Shown here piece by piece: positions 1 to 5,398 of a stretch of 5,560 nt of DNA (the stretch's first letter is position 1; every line of letters starts with the position of its first letter). The position numbers and the translations under genes were made by a program. The notes beneath the pieces are model-generated. The model did not search any database and was not told the DNA's origin. It saw only the letters and a program-made list of their open reading frames with translations. Source of the stretch: an uncultured Bilophila sp. (GTDB lineage: Bacteria > Desulfobacterota > Desulfovibrionia > Desulfovibrionales > Desulfovibrionaceae); assembly GCA_910585945.1 (NCBI GenBank), contig CAJUHZ010000078.1, positions 1 through 5,560 on the forward strand. The letters run 5' to 3'.

Positions 1-32
1 GCCCCCCGACGGGGCGTGGGGCAGCGCCCCAC
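1..32 (-). terminator. GC-rich hairpins after the cls stop codon
   Basis: Twenty-one bases past the cls stop codon lies a perfect 7-bp stem with a 3-base loop (arms 16-22 and 26-32). A second small stem follows (CCCC 4-7 with GGGG 11-14, loop GAC). Bases 11-16 (GGGGCG) can also pair with 25-30 (CGCCCC), so the two arrangements compete. The position suits the end of the Tim44-like/cls transcript. No T-tract is visible because the window ends at base 1, so this is a probable but unproven terminator. Confidence 0.45.
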
Positions 33-52
33 ATTTCCACAGCATACAACGA

Positions 53-1774
53 CTATAAATACGGCGAAAAAAGCCAACTCGCGGCGTTGCGCATACGCAC
101 AGGCAAGGCCGGCGGCGAATCGACGGAACATGCGGACGAGCGCTCCCGCACAGTGTCGTAAAACGCGCCAAGATCCGTGGCGAGCGCCGTGTCAAAGACT
201 TCCATCACCAGTTCAAAATTCAGATTCAGACTGCGCGGGTCCAGGTTGGCCGATCCCAGCAGCGTGTACGCGCCGTCAACCAGCAGCAACTTGGTGTGGG
301 CGAAAGGCGGCGGCTGGCGGAAAATGCGCACGCCCTTGGCTTCGAGCAGGGGGATCTGGTGCCGCATGGCCCAGTCCACAAGCCTGTGATTGTTCTCCCC
401 CGGCACAATGACGGTGACGTCCACCCCCCGCAGCACGGCGGCGCTCAGGGCGCTGGCCAGACGCTGGGACGGCAGGAAGTACGGACTCATGATTCTGACC
501 GTCGCCCGCGCCGAGGAAATCATGGCGCAAAAGAGATCTTCAATGGTCTTGTCGGGCGCGCCCGGCCCGTCCATCAGGATGCGGCACAGAGACGTTCCGC
601 CCGTCGCGTCGGGGTGCTCCGCCCTCAATCCGGCTGGCTCCATACGCTCTGACGAGACCGCGTTTGCCCCGGAAAGCTCTGTTGCGGACGCCGCTGCCGG
701 GGAAGCGCCTGAGCTGAAAACTTCCGCTCCGGGCGCACCGGCAGCAGCCGAAAATTCCGTCGCCGGAACGGGGCGTTCGCCCCGCAAGGCTCCGGGAGCG
801 CCCGACAGGATCGCGCCGGACGGCTCGTGCTCACCCGCCTTTTGCCCCTTGCGAAGGAACGCGATCCGCCGCGGCGTCAGAATGGACGCCCCCGGGTCCG
901 CCGCCATGCGGGCGGCGTGCGCGGTCACAAAACGCCAGTCCAGCAAAAAGGCGACTTCCAGTTGTCTGGCGACAGGACCCACGCAACGAAAATGCACGTC
1001 CTGCACACGGTCGGGACGCGGCAAGTCCGCAAGATGGTGCTCGGAAATATTCATGCCGCCGGTGAACGCCTCCTGCCCGTCGCAAATCAGCATCTTGCGG
1101 TGCGTGCGCAGGTTGATGGAGAGCTGGAGCGGCGCCAGCGCCGGCGGAAGAAAATAGGCCAGCCGCACCTTGGGGCCGAGACGGCGTTTCCATCCGGCAA
1201 GGGGATGAAAGGATCCCACCCCGTCCATGAGCAGGCGCACGTCGCAGCCGCGCTCCGCCGCCCGGGCGAGCGCCGCGGCAAAGCTCGCGCCCACCGCGTC
1301 GTTGCCGAAAATGAAGGTGGAAAGATACACGCGCCGCCGGGCCTGCCCTATCGCCCGGAGCATCGCCGGGTAGGCCGCCTCGCCGTTGTGCAGGGGAAGG
1401 ACGGTATTGCCGCCCGCCAGGGATCTGCCGGTAATGGCCCGGCCCGGCTGGACAAGATGACGAAAAACCCCGGGGAGCGATTCATCCCGAACCGCTCCCC
1501 AGGGTTCTCGCTCCAGCAGGCGTCCATGCAGGTCAAGAAGGCCGTTCACGACCTGCCGCGCCGCTTTTTCCATGAGCTTCACGGCCTGACTGTCCACGCG
1601 CGCAATGCCGAAAAGCCAGTACAGCGGAAGCCCGGCCGGGGGCATGAACAGGAGCAGAGCCACCCAGCCGAGGGCCGCCCCGGAATCGCGCTTGTGCAAC
1701 AGCGCGTGGCAGGCGCTCCCCATCGCCGCCAGATGCAGGAGCGCCAGAGCGACGAGGATGAAGAGATGCGACAT
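53..1774 (-). CDS. cls: Cardiolipin synthase-type phospholipase D protein (two HKD motifs)
   Basis: This 573-aa protein is predicted to make cardiolipin at the inner membrane by phosphatidyl transfer. Two N-terminal hydrophobic segments (about residues 3-24 and 33-57) end in PLYWLFG, typical of bacterial cardiolipin synthases. Two phospholipase D catalytic motifs follow. The first is H225-x-K227-x4-D232 with GGMN at 239-242. The second is H493-x-K495-x4-D500 with GSANLDPRS at 507-515. The C-terminus ends in SPYL, as in many Cls proteins. The protein is longer than the roughly 480-510 aa usual for ClsA. The excess is a low-complexity Ala/Gly/Ser/Pro/Glu segment (about residues 311-394) between the two catalytic halves. 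The start at 1774 places the first membrane segment at the N-terminus, but the Shine-Dalgarno is poor (GAAG very close to ATG). Translation may therefore depend partly on the Tim44-like gene 49 bp upstream. The family call is firm. Cardiolipin synthase rather than another PLD transferase is likely from the membrane anchor. Confidence 0.92.
   Translation of the reverse strand: MSHLFILVALALLHLAAMGSACHALLHKRDSGAALGWVALLLFMPPAGLPLYWLFGIARVDSQAVKLMEKAARQVVNGLLDLHGRLLEREPWGAVRDESLPGVFRHLVQPGRAITGRSLAGGNTVLPLHNGEAAYPAMLRAIGQARRRVYLSTFIFGNDAVGASFAAALARAAERGCDVRLLMDGVGSFHPLAGWKRRLGPKVRLAYFLPPALAPLQLSINLRTHRKMLICDGQEAFTGGMNISEHHLADLPRPDRVQDVHFRCVGPVARQLEVAFLLDWRFVTAHAARMAADPGASILTPRRIAFLRKGQKAGEHEPSGAILSGAPGALRGERPVPATEFSAAAGAPGAEVFSSGASPAAASATELSGANAVSSERMEPAGLRAEHPDATGGTSLCRILMDGPGAPDKTIEDLFCAMISSARATVRIMSPYFLPSQRLASALSAAVLRGVDVTVIVPGENNHRLVDWAMRHQIPLLEAKGVRIFRQPPPFAHTKLLLVDGAYTLLGSANLDPRSLNLNFELVMEVFDTALATDLGAFYDTVRERSSACSVDSPPALPVRMRNAASWLFSPYL
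1466..1506 (-). other. Intragenic terminator-like hairpin in cls
   Basis: Two 14-base arms (1493-1506 and 1466-1479) form an inverted repeat with a single mismatch (1471 against 1501) around a 13-base loop. Read in the direction of the gene, the distal arm runs straight into five Ts (complement of 1463-1467). That is the layout of an intrinsic terminator. It lies at about codons 90-103, between the membrane anchor and the first catalytic domain. It could reduce full-length transcript, or it could be a chance product of GC-rich coding sequence. No function is shown. Confidence 0.4.
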
Positions 1775-1799
1775 GGCTTCGGATCAACCCGTCGGATCA

Positions 1800-1820
1800 G
1801 GCCGGGCGTTACGTCCGGCC
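1800..1820 (-). other. Intercistronic hairpin between Tim44-like gene and cls
   Basis: GGCCGG (1800-1805) and CCGGCC (1815-1820) form a perfect 6-bp stem starting 3 bases after the Tim44-like stop codon. Two further pairs are possible inside after a mismatch. No T-tract follows in the direction of transcription, so full termination is unlikely. It may stabilise the 3' end of the upstream message or cause partial readthrough into cls. An 8-base direct repeat (TCGGATCA at 1779-1786 and 1792-1799) fills the rest of the 49-bp gap. Confidence 0.35.
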
Positions 1821-1823
1821 GGG

Positions 1824-2828
1824 TTACGCCTGCTCGATCTGCTGAATGCCGTCCAGCTTCCACATGCCGCCGGCTATCGGACGGGTGAAGTGCCAGACCT
1901 CGCGCACATTGGACGGCGTTTCCTGATTCGGGTTTTCCCGCAGGAGCACGTCAAAGTACACGGAGACGATCTGATCGCCGCCGTCCTTTCTGGCTTCCAC
2001 AACCGAAGCGTTCACCAGCATGATTTCAGTGCGGCCGGGCGTGGGGTCCTCCTCCTTTTGCCGGCGGATCTCGTCCATGAACGCCGGAGTGGAGAACTGG
2101 GCGATATCGTCAAGATCCCGCTTGTCCCAGGAGGCATTGAGGCGGGCATAGGCGGTCTTGGCCCCGCGGAGGAATTCTTCCTCGTCAAAATCGGCCGGGA
2201 GATCCATGGAAGGAGCGGCATCGTCCGGCGTGCCCGTAAAGATGTCCGACGCGGCCGGGTTGGAGGCAAGCGCGCCCCAGCCGCCCATACCGCCCATACC
2301 GGAAGACGCCGAACGCTGCACGGGCGCGGCTTCAGGCTCGGCCCCGCGGTAGTCCATGGCGCCGAAGCTCCCGGCCTGACCGGCCGGCCGCCCCATCATG
2401 CCCGAAGCCTGCTCCCCCTGCCGGGCAGCGGCCCGACGGCGGAAGAACTTGATGCCGAAATAAATCAGCGCGCCGATAAGGATGATGTCCAGCAGGCCGC
2501 CCATGCCGCCGCCCATGCCGCCTCCGCCGAAGAGCAGCGAACCGATCAGTCCGCCGGCAAGCAGACCGCCAAGCATGCCGCCCATGCCGCCGAACAGGCC
2601 GCGATTCGGAGCCGCCGCGGCCGCGCCGGGCTGTTGCGTGGCGCGGTTGGTCTGCTGCCGCATGGTCGGAGAGGAAGGAGCCGGCCGGCTGTACGGCGTG
2701 CTCATGGACGGCCTTCCGCCGAAGGAACGCCCGCCGCCGATCCGGGCGGCGTCAGCGTCGTCCGGCACAAGGGACAACGCCACAAGAACAAGAAAGGAAC
2801 ACACACAGGCAAGAAGTCGTTTTGACAT
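1824..2828 (-). CDS. Tim44-like domain protein, exported or membrane-anchored
   Basis: This 334-aa protein has the layout of the bacterial Tim44-like family. A signal peptide covers residues 1-27 (hydrophobic stretch LLACVCSFLVLVALSL, probable cleavage after ADA at 25-27). The mature end begins with ARIGGGRSFGGRP, a typical family start. A Pro/Gln/Ala-rich segment covers about 45-75. A Gly/Met-rich hydrophobic stretch (78-112) leads into a membrane segment (about 112-128) ending in FFRRR, a positive stop. A second Gly/Met/Ala-rich linker leads to the Tim44-like domain at about 212-332, with features such as AYARLNASWDKRDLDDIAQFSTPAF and EVWHF...WKLDGIQQ. Bacterial members have no settled role. 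The mitochondrial namesake tethers the import motor to membranes and binds cardiolipin. The start is supported by a Shine-Dalgarno GAGGAAAG (2832-2839) close before ATG. The gene leads a probable two-gene unit with the cardiolipin synthase-like gene downstream. Confidence 0.88.
   Translation of the reverse strand: MSKRLLACVCSFLVLVALSLVPDDADAARIGGGRSFGGRPSMSTPYSRPAPSSPTMRQQTNRATQQPGAAAAAPNRGLFGGMGGMLGGLLAGGLIGSLLFGGGGMGGGMGGLLDIILIGALIYFGIKFFRRRAAARQGEQASGMMGRPAGQAGSFGAMDYRGAEPEAAPVQRSASSGMGGMGGWGALASNPAASDIFTGTPDDAAPSMDLPADFDEEEFLRGAKTAYARLNASWDKRDLDDIAQFSTPAFMDEIRRQKEEDPTPGRTEIMLVNASVVEARKDGGDQIVSVYFDVLLRENPNQETPSNVREVWHFTRPIAGGMWKLDGIQQIEQA
2497..2528 (-). repeat. CCGCCCATG-type repeats encoding Gly/Met runs
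   Basis: Units of the form CCGCCCATG and CCGCCGCCCATG recur at 2497-2517, continue imperfectly to 2528, and reappear near 2575-2594. A related CCGCCCATA pair lies near 2281-2297. On the coding strand they encode MGG and GGG runs flanking the membrane segment of the Tim44-like protein. Such Gly/Met stretches are common in this family. The in-frame units could vary in number between strains. Confidence 0.55.
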
Positions 2829-2893
2829 GATCTTTCCTCGACAAAAGGTTGGGGGCGCGCCGCCGGACAGCGCGGGCCGATGCCTACTTGTTG

Positions 2894-2922
2894 AGGATAA
2901 GTGCGCGGTTGGGAAAAAGCAA
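2894..2922 (-). promoter_or_regulatory. Putative sigma-70 promoter of the Tim44-like/cls unit
   Basis: On the minus strand TTGCTT (2917-2922) and TATCCT (2894-2899) are separated by exactly 17 bases. They match the -35 consensus at 3/6 and the -10 consensus at 4/6. The site lies 65 bp before the Tim44-like start and just after the terminator of the upstream operon, where a promoter is expected. Motif match only. Confidence 0.35.
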
Positions 2923-2935
2923 GCGGACTCGCGGC

Positions 2936-2971
2936 AAAAGCCGGGGCGGACGCATGAGATGTCCGCCCCGG
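2936..2971 (-). terminator. Intrinsic terminator of the ureohydrolase-symporter operon
   Basis: Arms 2941-2951 and 2961-2971 are a perfect 11-bp inverted repeat (CCGGGGCGGAC and its complement) with a 9-base loop. The hairpin begins 17 bases after the symporter stop codon. In the direction of transcription it is followed by a short T-run (CTTTTG, complement of 2935-2940). The stem is very strong but the T-tract is short, so some readthrough into the Tim44-like gene is possible. Confidence 0.75.
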
Positions 2972-2988
2972 AGAGAAACAGGACAGCC

Positions 2989-4383
2989 TCACAAACGCCC
3001 CGGATCCTCCTCGGCCGCAGGCGGAGCGCTATCCGTCACGCTCCCGAAATACATGCCGAGAGCGCTTGCAAGCAGACCGGATACAATGGTCCGCACGGAG
3101 GAAGGACCCAAAACGGTGATGCAGATCCCCGTGATCGCCATGCTCGCCCCCATGGACCAGAGCGCGCCGCGCGCTGTGGCGCGGCTCCAGAAAAAGCCCG
3201 CCGTCACGGGGATAAAAACGCAGCCGGACAACAACGCGTAGGCGACGTCCAGTGCCCGGAGCACATCACCGATGATCAGGGCCAGCCAGAGAACGATCAC
3301 CCCCGCCAGCGCCGTCACAAGACGGGTCAGAAACATTTCATTGACCTGGCCGAGACGCGGAAAGCCCGGAACAAGGAGATCATTGACAAGCAGGGTCGCG
3401 GCGGCCAGCAGTTGCCCGCTGCACGAGGACATGAGCGCCGAAAGCAGGCCCGCCAGCACAACACCCATAAGCCCCGTCGGCATCACGCCCACCACCACGG
3501 AGGCCAGGGCCAGCTGCGAATGCTCAAGCTCCGGGTACAGGGCGAAGGCCATGATCCCGCACAGCCCCATGGCCGCGCCCCAGAAAATGGAGAACAGCCC
3601 CGCACAGAACGTGCCGCGCCGCGCGACGGTTGCGTCCCGCGCGGTGAAAATGCGCTGCCAGATATCCTGCCCGATCATGATGCCCAGATACATGAGCAGA
3701 AAGTACATGAGCAGACGATCCCACCCAATCCCCACAGGATTCCAGAAGCCGGCGGGCACGGCGGCGACAAGCGCGCCCCAGCCGCCGATTTTGGCCGCCC
3801 CCGCCGGCACAAGAAAGACAAACACGCCGAAAACCATCAGGAAAAACTGCACAAGATCGGTGAACACAATGGAACACATGCCGCCAAGCAGCGTATAGGC
3901 GACGGCGATACATCCTCCCGCCAGCATGGAAAGGCGCATGTCCCAGCCAAGAAAGGTATTGAGCACCGTGCCTATGGCGATCACCTGCACCACCGTGAGC
4001 ATGGCCGCGTACACCGTGGAAATGACCGCGCTGAGATAGCGGGCGGCTCCGGAATAGCGCCGTTCCAGCATTTCACTGATGCTCAGCACGCGCAGACTGG
4101 CCAGTCGGGAGGAAAGCAGCGCGCCCATGGTCATCAGGCCCAGACCGTACATGATGGCGATCCAGCCGCCGGAGATGCCGTGCTCGTAACTCAGCCTGGC
4201 CGCTCCAAACGTGGCCCCGCCGCCGATAAGCACCGTGCTGAGACACGGAAAGTACAGCCAGAAATTGAGCGTGCGCCCCGCCACGGCAAAATGTTCCCTG
4301 CTTTTCGCCAGGCGCATCCCCAGTATGCCGCAGCCCAGCATGCCGCAGAAGTACACAACAATGATAACGGCGTCGATGTTCAT
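2989..4383 (-). CDS. Sodium:solute symporter (SSS) family transporter
   Basis: This 464-aa inner-membrane protein is almost wholly hydrophobic, with about 12-13 predicted membrane helices. It is expected to use the sodium gradient to import a small organic solute. Family marks are the GGMCSIVFTDLVQF block (167-180), QDIWQRIFTARD (239-250) after the middle helices, and AGLLSALMSSCSGQLLAAATLLVNDL (split at 311-325 and 326-336), which corresponds to the conserved sodium-site helix and the segment after it. The start at 4383 is chosen because the protein then begins directly with the first membrane helix (MNIDAVIIVVYF). Extending upstream to 4524 would add 47 residues of polar, Arg/Gly/Ser-rich sequence that overlap the preceding gene. 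The ATG overlaps the ureohydrolase stop as ATGA (4380-4383), with only a loose G-rich ribosome site, so translation is probably coupled. The substrate cannot be read from sequence. The partner enzyme suggests agmatine or another guanidino compound. Confidence 0.9.
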   Translation of the reverse strand: MNIDAVIIVVYFCGMLGCGILGMRLAKSREHFAVAGRTLNFWLYFPCLSTVLIGGGATFGAARLSYEHGISGGWIAIMYGLGLMTMGALLSSRLASLRVLSISEMLERRYSGAARYLSAVISTVYAAMLTVVQVIAIGTVLNTFLGWDMRLSMLAGGCIAVAYTLLGGMCSIVFTDLVQFFLMVFGVFVFLVPAGAAKIGGWGALVAAVPAGFWNPVGIGWDRLLMYFLLMYLGIMIGQDIWQRIFTARDATVARRGTFCAGLFSIFWGAAMGLCGIMAFALYPELEHSQLALASVVVGVMPTGLMGVVLAGLLSALMSSCSGQLLAAATLLVNDLLVPGFPRLGQVNEMFLTRLVTALAGVIVLWLALIIGDVLRALDVAYALLSGCVFIPVTAGFFWSRATARGALWSMGASMAITGICITVLGPSSVRTIVSGLLASALGMYFGSVTDSAPPAAEEDPGRL

Positions 4384-5330
4384 TTCCGCCCCCGTCGATT
4401 GTGCGCCAGGCAGGAAAGAAAGGCGAAAATGATATTGGCCGCGGCAAGGGAGGTCACGGCTCCGTGATCCGCTTCGGGCAGTACTTCCACCATGTCCATG
4501 CCCACCAGATTCAGACCGGGGCAAATTCCCTGAACAAGCGCCAGAGCGTCATGGGTGGTAAAGCCGCCCACTTCGGGCGTCCCGGTGCCGGGAGCGCAGG
4601 CGGCGTCAAGGAAGTCAATGTCAAAGCTGACGAAAACCGGGGTTCCGGGCCGCACGCGTTCCCGCGCGCGCCGGATGGTTTCGGCCGTGCCCAGGGCATG
4701 GACCTGCCAGCCGTCCAGAATCTGCATCCCCTTGCTCCTGGCGTACGCCCAGGCGTCGCGGCTGTAGAGGGGGCCGCGGATGCCGATCTGCGAGCTTTGA
4801 TTGGGGAGGACAAGCCCCTCTTCCATCGCCCAGTAAAAGGTTGTGCCGTGGTTGTGCGGCTTGCCGAAAAAATCGTTGCCCGTATCGGAATGCGCGTCAA
4901 AGTGGAGGAGCGCCACCGGACCGTGCGTCCTTGTCAGGCCGCGAAGTTCCGGCAACGTGACCGAATGATCTCCCCCGAGCAGAACAGGCGTCGCGCCCTG
5001 ACTGCACAAACGGGCTGTTTCGCGCTCGATAACGGCGAAAGATTCGTCGACATAGCCGGGGATAATATCCATGTCGCCGGCGTCCACGCCTTCAAGGTGC
5101 TCAAAGACATCCACGTCCAGCACATGGTTGTAGGGCTTGAGTATGGCCGAAACTTCACGAATGGCTGCCGGCCCGAAACGACAGCCGGCCCGATAGGATG
5201 TGCCCGTATCGAACGGAACCCCCATCACGGCGAAATCATTACCGGAAACATCGGTTTCGTGCGGAAGGCGCTGAAAGGTGCGAATGCCGCAAAAACGGGG
5301 AGAACGGAGCGAATTGACCGGCTTGCCCAT
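4380..5330 (-). CDS. speB: Ureohydrolase, agmatinase-like
   Basis: This 316-aa cytoplasmic enzyme of the arginase/agmatinase family hydrolyses a guanidino group to release urea. Agmatine to putrescine is the default assignment. All six metal ligands are present: H122 in GGDHS, D145/H147/D149 in FDAHSD, and D237/D239 in SFDIDFLD. The APGTGTPEVGG segment (246-256) and the acidic residue E282 in GMDMVEV complete the active site. The usual Pro of the LDPxxAPG signature is Ala here (LDAACAPG, A243), a tolerated change. The substrate loop has the segment HNHGTTF (159-165). Length is normal for the family. The start at 5330 is chosen because a strong Shine-Dalgarno AAGGAGG (5337-5343) sits 6 bases before it. 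An in-frame ATG at 5387 would add 19 residues and run through the inverted repeat and promoter motif. Related enzymes act on guanidinobutyrate, guanidinopropionate or guanidine, so the symbol marks family rather than proven substrate. Confidence 0.9.
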   Translation of the reverse strand: MGKPVNSLRSPRFCGIRTFQRLPHETDVSGNDFAVMGVPFDTGTSYRAGCRFGPAAIREVSAILKPYNHVLDVDVFEHLEGVDAGDMDIIPGYVDESFAVIERETARLCSQGATPVLLGGDHSVTLPELRGLTRTHGPVALLHFDAHSDTGNDFFGKPHNHGTTFYWAMEEGLVLPNQSSQIGIRGPLYSRDAWAYARSKGMQILDGWQVHALGTAETIRRARERVRPGTPVFVSFDIDFLDAACAPGTGTPEVGGFTTHDALALVQGICPGLNLVGMDMVEVLPEADHGAVTSLAAANIIFAFLSCLAHNRRGRK

Positions 5331-5334
5331 GATA

Positions 5335-5368
5335 TTCCTCCTTGGGGAAACTGTTTCCCCTGGAGGAA
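5335..5368 (-). promoter_or_regulatory. Long inverted repeat enclosing the ureohydrolase Shine-Dalgarno
   Basis: The leader reads TTCCTCC (5362-5368), GGGGAAA (5354-5360), loop CAG, TTTCCCC (5344-5350), AA (5342-5343), GGAGGAA (5335-5341). Both arm pairs are perfect 7-mers, separated only by one unpaired base on one side and two on the other. The inner arms can be extended by one C-G pair. If transcribed whole, the 14-bp stem would bury nearly all of the AAGGAGG ribosome site, with ATG 4 bases beyond. It could equally be a DNA operator. No known riboswitch class is recognised. Confidence 0.7.
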
Positions 5369-5383
5369 GCAAGCCGCATACCA
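5368..5383 (-). promoter_or_regulatory. Sigma-54 (-24/-12) promoter
   Basis: The minus strand reads TGGTATGCGGCTTGCT. Against the sigma-54 consensus TGGCACG-N4-TTGCW it keeps the invariant GG and GC doublets at exactly the required spacing, the full TTGCT element, and a preceding C. The expected start of transcription is near 5357, about 27 bases before ATG. Such a promoter needs an ATP-using enhancer-binding activator. It would make the operon inducible, for instance by nitrogen state or substrate. Confidence 0.55.
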
Positions 5384-5398
5384 GCATATAACTATGCT
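5383..5398. promoter_or_regulatory. Perfect 6-bp dyad next to the -24 element
   Basis: AGCATA (5383-5388) and TATGCT (5393-5398) are perfect inverted arms with a 4-base spacer. The dyad abuts the -24 box, sharing base 5383. It could be an operator for a dimeric regulator that blocks sigma-54 polymerase, or a small stem if an upstream promoter transcribes it. A further TATGC copy lies at 5376-5380 (minus strand) and could pair alternatively with the distal arm. Confidence 0.4.

Noticed and set aside
827..1888. A 353-codon plus-strand frame opposite cls
   Set aside because: Its composition is that of antisense of a GC-rich gene, without a family motif. The minus-strand reading carries both HKD motifs.
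2914..2940. A sigma-54-like site upstream of the Tim44-like gene, based on TTGCT near 2918-2922
   Set aside because: The required GG of the -24 element is not present at the correct spacing, so only the sigma-70 candidate was kept.
2482..4467. A 661-codon open frame on the plus strand opposite the symporter and part of the Tim44-like gene
   Set aside because: It is rich in His, Arg, Gln and Pro, shows no recognisable domain, and lies antisense to two well-supported genes. Long open antisense frames are common in GC-rich DNA.
5331..5387. An upstream ATG at 5387 as the ureohydrolase start
   Set aside because: It lacks a good ribosome site, would encode 19 residues across the promoter motif and inverted repeat, and the ATG at 5330 has a strong AAGGAGG at proper spacing.
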